Positions 45,763 through 57,186 of a stretch of 64,000 nt of DNA are shown here, piece after piece (positions within the stretch are counted from its first letter, which is position 1; each line of letters starts with the position of its first letter). The notes under the pieces were generated by a model. The model was not told the DNA's origin, searched no databases, and saw only the letters and a program-made list of their open reading frames with translations. This DNA comes from Spinacia oleracea (taxonomy: Eukaryota > Streptophyta > Magnoliopsida > Caryophyllales > Amaranthaceae): positions 2,356,001 to 2,420,000 of the forward strand of contig NC_079491.1 of the NCBI RefSeq assembly GCF_020520425.1. Direction: 5' to 3'. Both the position numbers and the translations under genes were made by a program.

Positions 45763-47095
45763 TGAAGGAAATAATGCCCTTGGTCCAAGTATGCATTCTA
45801 TGTTAAGTCTAATAAATGCGGTTCAGTATTAATTAACAAGTTAATAATTCAGTGAGATCAAGTGAGCTGAATGCCTAGCTAGAGGCCGCTTCAGTTCAAG
45901 TGGAATTAATGATATTAATCCACAGCTTACTCTTGACTGAACCCGTAGGGTCACACAAATAGTACGTAAACGGATCAAGTATTTAATGGTATTAAATACT
46001 CCATCTATGAATATTCGGAACCGACGGATCTTGGTTTCAGTGGGAGCTAAGATCGTCACAGGCAAGAAATGAATACTCCGGAAACGATGATATTGCCGGA
46101 AACGGAAATATGGATCGTATCGGAAATATAAATATTATCCAAGTCGTAGATGTTGCCGGAAACGGAAACATGGTACGTATCGGAAAATATTATTGGAAAT
46201 GGAAATATTGCCAGAATCGGAAATATTGCCGGAAACGGAAATATTGTCAGAATCGGAAATATTACCGGAATCGGAAAATAATTCCGAAAACGGAAATATT
46301 AAATATTTGTTCGAAACGGAAATTAATTCCGGAATCGGAAATATTAAATATTGTTCGTATCGGAAATGAATTCCGGAATCGAAAAATTTAATCGGAAGCG
46401 CATCGTACGAATAAGCATTGGACGAGGCCTGCCGGACGAGGCCCAGCACGAAGCCAGGCCCTCGCCCAGCAAACCAAGCGCGCCGCACAAACAGCGCGCA
46501 CAGCGTGCGCTGCGTGGGCTGCTGCTCGCGCGCACGCATGGGGGCCCATCGTGGCTGCCGTGCGTGTGTGTGCAAGTGTTTGTGTTCGTGCACGTTTCCT
46601 AAAACATGCAGAGTTCGGTTAATGATTAAATTCTAATTCTAATTGATAAATTAATTAAATTAGAGTTCTTGTAGAATTCTAGGTTTAATTAATTTGTATC
46701 TGAATAGGATTTCGATTCCCTTTCCATACCCCTATAAATATGAGGCTAGGGCTCACAATTTATAACAAGTTTCAAAGTATTCAAAGTGAGTTTTTGAGAG
46801 AAAAATTCAGTCACACATTTGCCTATAAAGTGCCGAAAATAATAGTACCTTAAGGGCGATTCTAGTTGGTCAATCTTAAGGCGGATCCGGACGTGCTGTG
46901 GACTATCTACGGAGGGACGACACTTGGAGTCCTAAAGACTTGTTCTTGTTCGGTTCGGGCGCAGCTAGGGAAGGCACGCAACAAAGAGTATGCATCTAAA
47001 TTATGCTATATGATTATGTGTAAATAATATGTTGTCCTGGGTTAATGGTTGTTTCCGCATGATCTATGTAATGTCATATGTATCATAACCTAACA
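45763..47095 (+). mobile_element. Copia 5' LTR, 1333 bp
   Basis: It starts TGAAGGAAATAATGCCC and ends CCTAACA. Inside are a cluster of GGAAATATTGCCGGAA-type short repeats (46085-46390), a GC-rich block (46425-46600), a probable TATA box (CTATAAATATGAGG at about 46731) and a conserved stretch after it, which probably holds the transcript start. Confidence 0.95.
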
Positions 47096-47096
47096 G

Positions 47097-47110
47097 TGGT
47101 ATCACGAGCC
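47097..47110 (+). other. Primer binding site, tRNA-iMet type
   Basis: TGGTATCACGAGCC begins two bases after the LTR end. The usual copia primer site is TGGTATCAGAGCC, complementary to initiator tRNA-Met. Here one extra base (CACGAG for CAGAG) interrupts the match. Confidence 0.85.
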
Positions 47111-49866
47111 CCTTATTATTTTCATAATCTAAATTGCATGAACATGGTTAAATATTACAAATTTGCAAGAATTAAAAGGGGTGATTAATTTTCGTAATTG
47201 TTAATTAATTGCAAATTGCGTTTATTTAATTATACGTACGCAGTTTTTCGTCAGTTTCTTCGTTACTCATCCGAATTGAGTGATTTTTGTGTCAATTCCG
47301 CATGTAAAAGGCATTCTAAAATTTTGACAAAAATAGTATTTTTCTGCCGAACCCAGAATTCTCAAATTCGAAGCTTAACTATGACTTTTCGAAGGTTTTA
47401 GTTTTTCGAATGCAAAATTTCGTAAATTTAAGATGTTAAATTAAATATTTGCGATTCTTGTTGATAAATCTTGAATTTTTGATTGACCTACTGCATATGT
47501 TTAACAAGTTTGAATGCCTAGTCTTGTTAATTATGCAATCTAATTTGTAATTATGATTAATTTGTTGAAAATTAGAATAATTTAGAATTAATTTGATTTT
47601 CATAATTAATTGTAATTTAATTAGAAACCTATGATTAAAAACCACCATAAAAATTGTAAATTTATGATAAATTTTAAATTTTTATGACCTAGACTTGAAT
47701 CCATAACAATCGGAAATCAATTGGATAATAAATTTTCGATTTTTCGCCCTAAAATTATGAAATTAATATTATTTATTAATTTGTCATTAATTTTAAATAT
47801 AAATTTTAAATTTTTATGCGATTCGTTCATAAAACTTGCACGCACGAAGCAATGGACGCTTCGTGTTACCCTTAAGGGGTGTTGTATAATGCGGGCATGC
47901 GACGACGAGCAAGGGAGCTCGTCGCCCGTGCGGCACGAATGCAATGAGCAAAGGCGTAGTGCACGAGCACAAGGCAGCAGCCCTGCCTTGTGTCGTGTGC
48001 CACGAGCGATGGACGAATGGGCATGGGCGAAGGGCGAGCCAAGGCAGTCGCGTGTGGGCAGCAAGCGAGCTGCGCCACAACGCGCGCTGCCTCGCGCAAG
48101 AGCGCGCAGCGAGCGCAAGCTCGCGTGCCACGAGCGCTGCGCCCAGCATTGCTCGCGCGCACAGCGAGCGAGGGCTCATGCGCACAGCGAGCAATTGCTC
48201 GCGCGCACAGCGAGCGGTGCAACGCGCGCAGCGAGCGCTGGCGAGCGCGCATTGCGAGCGAAAGCTCGCATGCGATGAGCGCTGGCGCGCGCAGGGAGCA
48301 CCAATGCGTGCGGAGGCTTGCGATGGATGCAGCAGCTATGCGACGAGCGCATGGGCTGCGCGCACATGGCCAGCAATGGCTGTGTGCGTGCGGCCCATGG
48401 GCGTGCAATGCGTAGGGTGTTTGCGTTACGATTAGATCGTTTTGAATGTTTAATTTGAAAATTTCAATTCGCGTAATTTTAATTAATTTTAAAATTAATA
48501 ATTTAAATTATTTTCTTGGATTTTAATTTTGAATATTATAATTATAATAAATGTTATTTATTCTAATTATTTTACTAAAATTAAAATCATGAATTAATTT
48601 AAATAACGACTGAAATTAAATCAAACTTTTTGGATTCAATTATAAATTTATATGAGCTTTAAATTTTAATTAAATTTGTATGTTTCCGGTTAGACTAGAA
48701 ATACATTTTTATGTTTAAAATTAGTAAAGCATATGAATTTATTGGTTTAAGTGGGAGCGCTTTTTAGTCATAAACTCTTGATTAGGTCTACAAATCCTTA
48801 AGGTTAAAACAACTTGATTAGAATTAATAAGGACTGAATAATTGGTAGATTATTGGTGCCCTTGATTAATTGCTGCAAATGTTTACGTGATGCATAATGT
48901 GTTTTACTAACCAGCTATGTGGGCCATTCATGATAATGAATGGGTGAATGGTATATATTGTATATGTACTGTTTTGCAGGTTATGAAGTGACTAGTATGG
49001 CCCAAATAGGATAGAAAATATGGTCTGCGTACCATTAATTTGAATGTAATTGGTCTAAAGTACCAAAGTTATTTTTCAATTCAAATATGGTCTGCGTACC
49101 ATCAAATAGTTGTAATTAGTTATAGCTTATCCTATTTGAAGAAAATGGTGCCTCCCACGGAGATTTTCAAGACGGACTTTGAAGTCAAAGCTTCAAGATG
49201 AAGTCGGGCCATACTAGATCACATTTATCTTATGCATGCTTTAAGTTATTTATTGTTTTAAATATGTCTTAAAATGCATGAGATCAAAAGCTTGATTATG
49301 TTGCATGATTAAGGATTTTAGTTCACTTAAAATCTAACCAACATAGTAAGAGCCTTAAGTTCCAAACTTAAAAATTGAGTTAAAAGGTGCCATGCCAAAA
49401 TATACACTTGCTTGGATATCCTTTACATCAATCTAGTAATAGTTTTCGCTCAGCGAGGTGTTATTTATTGGTCCTAAAGGGGCAAGGTACACAAATAATT
49501 GTGAGTACATGTTAGTTTTGGTGAAACTCAACGATATAAGTAAGGAGTCCTTTTATGTCGTGGCAAATTCGATAGGTTTACCTAATAAGTTCTTAGACGT
49601 ACCTATCAACCAAGAATAGTTTCTAGACTATTAGCAAAAGGCTTTTGCTTACCTAAGATGTTCTAGGATTAAGTCGACAAACTGTGCTTAGTTCTTCAAT
49701 GATTTTAGGATCTTGGAATCATTTTATTCACACCTGCCGGAACACATAACTTGAATAAAATGCTTAATAAACATTGAATTATGCATGTATGCTAGAATTT
49801 AAGTTTATTAAGAGAAACTGTGAATGGTTATTTATTTGTTTATTCTTTTCAATTGTAGTTTTTAAT
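47111..49866 (+). other. Copia leader of 2.7 kb with GC-rich island
   Basis: The stretch between primer site and gag is unusually long. It is AT-rich except for an island at about 47880-48415 made of GCGCACAGCGAGC-type words, very close to the GC block in the LTR. Long frames in the island on both strands are composition effects. The 3' part (48760-49800) is AT-rich with no recognised frame. Confidence 0.6.
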
Positions 49867-52800
49867 ATGGCAAACAACAATTCATTCAACATTCGATCAA
49901 TTCTCGAAAAGGAGAAGTTGAACGGGAAAAACTTCCTTGACTGGCAAAGGAACTTGCAAATAGTTCTTATGCAGGAAGAAAAGGAGTATGTCCTGGATGA
50001 GGCGATGCCCGAAGCTGCAGGCGACGGGGTCACTCAGGCAGCCCTCAATCGTTGGATTGATGCCAACAAGGATGTGAAATGTCTAATGCTCGCCACCATG
50101 AGTGCGGATCTGCAGAAAACGTTCATCAACTCAGATGCTTTCACAATCATCAGTGAGTTGAAGAACATGTTCCAAGATCTGGCTCGAGTCGAAAGATTCG
50201 AGACTCATAGGCAAATTCTTGAGACCAAGCTTAAGAAAGGCGAGCCCGTAAGTCCACATGTTCTCAAAATGATTGGACTCATTGAGAATATGAGTCGGCT
50301 GGATCAGCAATTTTCTCAGGAAATGGCTATAGACACCATCCTCCATTCTCTTCATAGCGGGTATGATCAGTTCAAACTGAACTACAGTATGAATAGTCTG
50401 GACAAAACGCTCACTGAGCTTCACGGTATGCTGAAGACCGCTGAAAAGACGCTCAAAAGTGATAAGCAGGATGTGCTTATGGTGCGTGGGGGCAAGTTCA
50501 AGAAATCTGGAAAGAAGAGGAATGCTAAGAAAGGTGGCAACAAGGCCAGCCCAACTAAGCAAACTGGCGCCAAATCTGCAAAGAGGAAGGTCAGTCAACC
50601 CACTTCTGAATCCGAATGCTTCTACTGCAAGAAGAAGGGGCATTGGAAGAGAGATTGCTTGAAGCTAAAGGAAGATCAGAAGAACGGAACAGTCGTTCCA
50701 TCTTCAGGTATTTTCGTTATAGACTGTATACTTGCTAATTCAACTTCTTGGGTATTAGATACAGGTTGTGGCTCACACTTATGTTCCAATCCACAGGGAC
50801 TAAGAAGAAGTAGAAAGTTAAGCAAGGGTGAAGTCGACCTACGAGTGGGAAATGGAGCACGGATTGCTGCATTAGCTGTAGGAACTTACTATTTGTCGTT
50901 GCCCTCCGGGCTAGTTTTGGAACTGGAAGAATGTTTCCATGTTCCAAGTCTTACTAAAAACATCATTTCAGTTTCTTGCTTAGATGCCAAGGGATTTTCC
51001 TTTATAATAAAAGACAATAGTTGTTCGTTTTATTTTAAAGAGATGTTTTATGGATCTGCTAGATTAGTCAATGGACTTTATTTATTAGATCACGACAAAC
51101 AAGTATATAACATAAATACCAAAAGGGCCAAAAAGGATGATTCAGATCTCACCTATCTGTGGCATTGTCGATTAGGCCATATAAACTTGAAACGCTTAGA
51201 AAGACTTCAAAAGGAAGGAATTCTAGAGCCATTTGACTTAGAGGATTATGGTAAATGCGAATCATGTTTACTTGGCAAAATGACAAAGCAACCTTTCTCT
51301 AAAGTTGGAGAAAGAGCAAATGAACTATTGGGTTTAATCCATACAGATGTATGTGGACCAATGAGTACAAATGCTAGAGGTGGTTTCAGCTACTTTATCA
51401 CTTTCACTGATGACTTCAGTAGGTATGGTTATGTCTACCTAATGAAGCATAAGTCTGAATCCTTTGACAAATTCAAGGAATTTCAGAGTGAAGTAGAGAA
51501 TCAATTAGGCAAGAAGATTAAGGCACTGCGGTCTGATAGAGGCGGTGAATATCTGAGCTATGAATTTGATGACCATCTGAAAGAATGTGGAATTCGATCA
51601 GAATTGACTCCTCCTGGAACACCACAATGGAACGGTGTGTCAGAACGGAGGAACAGAACCTTGCTAGACATGGTCAGGTCAATGATGGGTCAGGCCGAAC
51701 TTCCATTAGAATTTTGGGGACATGCACTAAATACAGCTGCACTCACTATAAATAGAGCTCCGTCTAAAGCTGTCGAAAAGACTCCATACGACTTATGGTT
51801 TGGAAAGCCTCCAAATGTGTCTTTTCTTAAGATTTGGGGATGTGAAGTATACGTCAAACGATTAATTTCAGACAAACTTCATCCAAAATCTGACAAATGT
51901 ATCCTTGTGGGTTATCCAAAGGAAACAAAGGGGTATTACTTCTACAATACATCTGAGAACAAAGTGTTTGTTGCTCGAGATGGTGTCTTTTTGGAGAAGG
52001 ATCACATTTCCAAAATGACAAGTGGGAGAAAAGTAGACCTCGAAGAAATTCGAGTCGAACAACAAACTCTAGAGAATGCTCAAGATGACATTCAGGATGA
52101 AACTCAGAGATCTTTAGAAGAATCTGGTGAGAATCATGGTCAATCTAGAAATGTTACCCCGCGTAGATCGCAAAGATATAGATCTCAACCGGAAAGGTAC
52201 TTAGGTATTTTGACGAACGAGAGCTATGACGTTCTATTACTTGAAAGTGATGAACCTGCGACTTACAAGCAAGCTATGACGAGCCCTAGCTCCAAGCAGT
52301 GGCAAGAAGCCATGCAATCTGAATTAGACTCCATGTCTGAAAACCAAGTATGGGATTTGGTCGATTTGCCAGATGGCTACCAAGCCATTGGAAGCAAATG
52401 GGTTTTCAAACTGAAAAAGGACAAGGATGGGAAACTTGAAGTTTTCAAAGCTAGATTGGTTGCAAAAGGTTACAGGCAAGTCCACGGTGTGGATTACGAT
52501 GAAACCTTTTCACCAGTTGCAATGCTAAAGTCTATTCGGATAATGTTAGCAATCGCTGCATATTACGATTACGAAATATGGCAGATGGATGTCAAAACTG
52601 CTTTCTTAAACGGCGTTTTAACAGAAACTGTGTTTATGACACAGCCTGAAGGTTTTGAGGATCCAAAGAATGCTAAAAAGGTATGCAAGCTAAAGAAGTC
52701 AATCTACGGATTGAAGCAGGCATCCAGGAGCTGGAATATACGTTTTGATGAAGCAGTCAGTGACTTTGGTTTCATCAAGAACGCAGACGAATCTTGTGTA

Positions 52801-53833
52801 TACAAGAAGGTCAGTGGGAGCAAAATTGCTTTCCTAGTATTATATGTCGACGACATATTACTTATCGGAAATGACATTCCTATGTTGAACTCTGTCAAGA
52901 TTTGGCTTGGGAAATGTTTTTTCGATGAAAGATCTAGGAGAAGCACAGTACATATTGGGCATCAAGATTTACAGAGATAGATCTAAAAGGATGATTGGAC
53001 TTAGTCAAAGCACTTATATCAATAAGGTGCTTGATAGGTTCAAGATGGCGGACTCCAAGCGAGGCTACCTACCCATGTCTCATGGAATGACTCTAAGCAA
53101 GACTCAGTGCCCAAAAACACTTGATGAGCGTAGACGAATGAATGGGATTCCATATGCATCATTGATTGGTTCAATAATGTATGCTATGATATGTACACGC
53201 CCGGATGTTGCGTACGCACTCAGTGCTACGAGCAGATACCAGTCAGACCCAGGAGAGGCGCATTGGACTGCTGCCAAGAACATTCTGAAGTACCTGAAAA
53301 GGCACAAAGATGACTTCCTGGTCTATGGTGGAGATGATGAATTAATTGTTAAAGGCTATACGGACGCAAGTTTCCAAACCGACAAAGATGATTTCAGATC
53401 ACAGTCTGGGTTTGTCTTCTGCCTCAACGGAGGAGCAGTAAGCTGGAAAAGTGCTAAGCAAAGCACCATTGCGGATTCTACAACTGAAGCGGAGTACATT
53501 GCTGCACATGAAGCAGCAAAGGAAGCTATATGGCTAAGGAAGTTCATAGGAGAACTTGGTGTAGTCCCCTCCATTAAAGGACCAATAGCCCTGTATTGTG
53601 ATAATAACGGAGCTATTGCACAGGCAAAAGAGCCTAGACACCACCAGAGAGTCAAGCATGTACTTCGTAGATTTCACCTTCTACGAGAGTTCGTTGAAAG
53701 AAAGGAAGTCGAGATAAGCAAAATTGGAACTGATGACAACATATCAGATCCATTAACTAAACCTCTGCCGCAGGCGAAGCACAACTCGCACACTGCAGCT
53801 ATGGGAATCAAGCATATTGGGGAATGGCTTTGA
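49867..53833 (+). pseudogene. Copia gag-pol polyprotein, one frameshift
   Basis: The start ATG at 49867 (MANNNSFNIRSILEKEKL) was chosen because gag homology begins there; an upstream in-frame ATG at 49774 adds 31 residues of unlikely sequence. Order by residue from 49867: gag; CCHC knuckle CFYCKKKGHWKRDC near 249; protease LDTGCGSHLCSN near 296; pre-integrase zinc region HCRLGHINLKRL near 432; integrase with HTDVCGPM (491), SDRGGEY (555) and NGVSERRNR (588); reverse transcriptase with FKARLVAKGYRQ (861) and YVDD (about 992); RNase H with YTDASF, TEAEYIAAHEA and CDNNGAIA. A one-base insertion in the GGGAAATGTTTTTT stretch (52908-52922) shifts the frame just after YVDD. The second part, to 53833, reads on in the other frame. 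All catalytic motifs are otherwise intact. Confidence 0.95.
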
Positions 53834-54697
53834 TGTCTCTGTTTAATGTTTTAAAGTTTTAGAGTTTAAATCTTTGAAAAACATTATTGGTTAATCATTC
53901 ACAATAAATGAAATGAATTCATTTTTCCATTTAATTTGTGGTTTATTAAATGATGAGTCCCTTCAATTTGACAATATATTCAAGATAGACTGTCAGGACC
54001 AGTCCTGTGACTAAGAAATGTCTATCAAGTGAACTTGAATGTCAAAGGTTGAAAATGGTCCCTAGTCGGAGTTTTCTATAAAATTGGACGCATAGAAAAC
54101 GTTAGACGATTAGAATGCAAGATGACTAGTAGTTCTGTTTCTTGAACTATGTGGACATGGCAATGTCATAATCATTTGCATAGATACTTACTTTGGGAAG
54201 ACTAGTATCGGACAAGACCTATGAAACTTTACTGTAAGAGATGAAAGTCTGTCATAAGTAAATTTCATTAAGTTATTAGACACTAAATCCTCAATACCTG
54301 AGTGATTTGAGATTACTTGTTTGAGAACTGATTGCTTTGACGTTGACCAACCGTCGCACCGTAAAAGGAGGCTATAAAGGCAACGCTCAGGTAATCACCT
54401 ATCAAACGAAGTCTAATCTCAAGATCGCAAGATTGGGATTGTCCTCCCATAAATCGGGATGAGATGCTTAAAAGTTGTACAAGGCCACTCGGAGAGCTAG
54501 AAACTGTGAAATGCATGGCCGTGCTCGGATGAATCATAGGCTATGATTATCTGTTTATTTGATCAGTTGAACTCTGAAACCGAGGAACACCTCTGGACGT
54601 AATAAGGATGACAACTCTTACCTTATGTTCAAGAGCAAGCATCGAGCGACAAAGGAATTAGGAAATGCACACTTGTCCCTAAGGACAAGTGGGAGAC
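53834..54697 (+). other. Copia 3' untranslated region and polypurine tract
   Basis: AT-rich 3' region ending in AAGGACAAGTGGGAGAC directly before the 3' LTR. The GTGGGAGA part is the likely polypurine tract. No frame of note. Confidence 0.8.
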
Positions 54698-56074
54698 TGA
54701 AGGAAATAATGCCCTTGGTCCAAGTATGCATTCTATGTTAAGTCTAATAAATGCGGTTCAGTATTAATTAACAAGTTAATAATTCAGTGAGATCAAGTGA
54801 GCTGAATGCCTAGCTAGAGGCCGCTTCAGTTCAAGTGGAATTAATGATATTAATCCACAGCTTACTCTTGACTGAACCCGTAGGGTCACACAAATAGTAC
54901 GTAAACGGATCAAGTATTTAATGGTATTAAATACTCCATCTATGAATATTCGGAACCGACGGATCTTGGTTTCAGTGGGAGCTAAGATCGTCACAGGCAA
55001 GAAATGAATACTCCGGAAACGATGATATTGCCGGAAACGGAAATATGGATCGTATCGGAAATATAAATATTATCCAAGTCGTAGATGTTGCCGGAAACGG
55101 AAACATGGTACGTATCGGAAAATATTATTGGAAATGGAAATATTGCCAGAATCGGAAATATTGCCGGAAACGGAAATATTGTCAGAATCGGAAATATTAC
55201 CGGAATCGGAAAATAATTCCGGAAACGGAAATATTAAATATTTGTTCGAAACGGAAATTAATTCCGGAATCGGAAATATTAAATATTGTTCGTATCGGAA
55301 ATGAATTCCGGAATCGGAAAATTTAATCGGAAGCGCATCGTACGAATAAGCATCGGACGAGGCCTGCCGGACGAGGCCCAGCACGAAGCCAGGCCCTCGC
55401 CCAGCAAACCAAGCGCGCCGCACAAACAGCGCGCACAGCGTGCGCAGCGCGCACAGCGCGCGCAAGCACGCGCAGCGCGCGCGGGCGCTGCGTGGGCTGC
55501 TGCTCGCGCGCACGCATGGGGGCCCATCGTGGCTGTCGTGCGTGTGTGTGCAAGTGTTTGTGTTCGTGCACGTTTCCTAAAACATGCAGAGTTCGGTTAA
55601 TGATTAAATTCCTAATTCTAATTGATAAATTAATTAAATTAGAGTTCTTGTAGAATTCTAGGTTTAATTAATTTGTATCTGAATAGGATTTCGATTCCCT
55701 TTCCATACCCCTATAAATATGAGGCTAGGGCTCACAATTTATAACAAGTTTCAAAGTATTCAAAGTGAGTTTTTGAGAGAAAAATTCAGTCACACATTTG
55801 CCTATAAAGTGCCGAAAATAATAGTACCTTAAGGGCGATTCTAGTTGGTCAATCTTAAGGCGGATCCGGACGTGCTGTGGACTATCTACGGAGGGACGAC
55901 ACTTGGAGTCCTAAAGACTTGTTCTTGTTCGGTTCGGGCGCAGCTAGGGAAGGCACGCAACAAAGAGTATGCATCTAAATTATGCTATATGATTATGTGT
56001 AAATAATATGTTGTCCTGGGTTAATGGTTGTTTCCGCATGATCTATGTAATGTCATATGTATCATAACCTAACA
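54698..56074 (+). mobile_element. Copia 3' LTR, 1377 bp
   Basis: Nearly identical to the 5' LTR. The main difference is about 43 extra bases of GCGCACAGCGCGC-type repeat at about 55440-55490. Confidence 0.95.
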
Positions 56075-56319
56075 ATTGGTTCATGGCACTTATTCCTAAA
56101 ATTCCCAGACAACACATAGCTGCCATTAGGAAGATAGGCTTTGGTGCCTTCCTTGATTTGCATATTGGTGCCCATAAGTCAAAGTTTTCTGTTGAACTTG
56201 TAACAAGCTTAGACACCAACAGAGTTACTTTGGTCATGTATAGCAAAGAAGAAATAGATATTGAGTTGGATGACATACACCTTGTCTTATGTTCTAAACT
56301 AGCATTGCATATGTTCTGA
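56075..56319 (+). pseudogene. Element A protein, 3' part, Ulp1/C48-associated type
   Basis: This continues the frame cut at 45762. It contains IPRQHIAAIRKIGFGAFLDL, FSVELVTSLDTNRVTLVM and EIDIELDDIHLVL. That pattern is the N-terminal domain found in plant transposon-borne proteins that often carry a C-terminal Ulp1-like (C48) cysteine protease, as in many Mutator-like elements. Here it stops soon after, with no protease domain, so the protein was truncated even before the copia insertion or uses a splice site not recognised. Confidence 0.6.
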
Positions 56320-56474
56320 ATTAACATTGCATATGTTCTAAACTAATGTTGCTTATGCTATAAATTAACATTGCTTATGTTCTAAAGGTTTACATGTGTG
56401 TTTTGGGCTTCCATTTTTGTTTCTTTACATAACTATTTGTCAACAATGAATAACTTGTTTGAATATTTTTTTAA

Positions 56475-56545
56475 AACCTATTAGCTCAAATGGTAGAGCA
56501 ATGTGCCATTGCACATGGATGTAGGTTCAAATCCTACATAGGTTG
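56475..56545 (+). other. tRNA-like sequence 2
   Basis: It folds as a cloverleaf. The acceptor AACCTAT / ATAGGTT is perfect over 7 bp, then TA. The D arm is GCTC-AAATGGTA-GAGC, and the T arm is GTAGG-TTCAAAT-CCTAC. In place of a 5-bp anticodon stem with a 7-base loop there is ATGTG-CCATTG-CACAT, in effect 6 bp with the 4-base loop CATT. No CCA is encoded, as normal for nuclear genes. Without a standard anticodon loop it is not an ordinary decoding tRNA. Confidence 0.8.
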
Positions 56546-56579
56546 TTCTATATAAGTTAAATACATTTAAAGCCTTTTC

Positions 56580-56788
56580 GTCCGTGTTCTAAAAAGTTAA
56601 GTCTCGTGTTCTAAATACTTTTTCATATGTTCAAGAATTTAAGAGAAATGATCATTCACATTTCAATAGTAATAATAATAATAGCTAGAGGAGTGGGGGG
56701 CCAGATTGTATCTCGGCTCCTCTCCAACTTCTTGTAGTTCACTTGATCTTTGTAGCTTGTTAAGCTTGTAACGTTTTGGTGTTTTTCC

Positions 56789-56864
<76 letters not shown>

Positions 56865-57060
56865 TCAATGTGTAATCTATTAACCTCTTTTATTTTAAAA
56901 GATGAAATATATATAATGAAATTCAATATTTTAAAATACGTGTTGCTTATGTTCTAAATGTTTGTGACTTCATGTTCTAAATACAAAAGCTAATGTTCCA
57001 AAAACTGATACTTATGTTCTAAATTAAATAGAACTGGTTCACAAAGTAAATAGAAGTGAT
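56580..57060. repeat. ATGTTCTAA motif array and (TAA)n
   Basis: ATGTTCTAA and variants recur from 56290 to 57060. A (TAA)n microsatellite lies at about 56788-56858. The motif is the same as in the left arm of element A, as expected of subterminal protein-binding sites. Confidence 0.7.
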
Positions 57061-57116
57061 TCAAAAGTAAAGAATCATCAAATACGAGTTAATGCCATAA
57101 ACGGAATACAAAGAAT

Positions 57117-57186
57117 TACCTATGTAGGATTCGAACCTACATCATTGTGCAAGCGCACAAAGATCTACCAATTGAGCTAATAGGCA
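57117..57186 (-). other. tRNA-like sequence 3
   Basis: On the minus strand: acceptor TGCCTAT / ATAGGTA (7 bp with one G-T pair), D arm GCTC-AATTGGTA-GATC, central arm TTGTG-CGCTTG-CACAA (6 bp with loop GCTT), and T arm GTAGG-TTCGAAT-CCTAC. It faces copy 2 at a distance of about 570 bp. Confidence 0.8.

Larger units (their letters stand above)
45763..56074 (+). mobile_element. Complete young copia retrotransposon, 10.3 kb
   Basis: 5' LTR 45763-47095, primer site, long leader, gag-pol, 3' LTR 54698-56074, all in the plus direction. The target duplication ATTGG flanks it (45758-45762 and 56075-56079). By eye, the LTRs differ at about four substitutions and one single-base indel, plus a 43-bp length difference in a GC-rich repeat, so the insertion is recent. 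One frameshift in pol means this copy cannot make full polyprotein by itself. Confidence 0.96.

Noticed and set aside
47717-48435. Several long Ala/Arg-rich reading frames on both strands
   Set aside because: They arise from the GC-rich repeat island in the copia leader, in all frames at once.
56656-56926. Ile/Tyr-rich minus-strand frames
   Set aside because: They are translations of a (TAA)n microsatellite.
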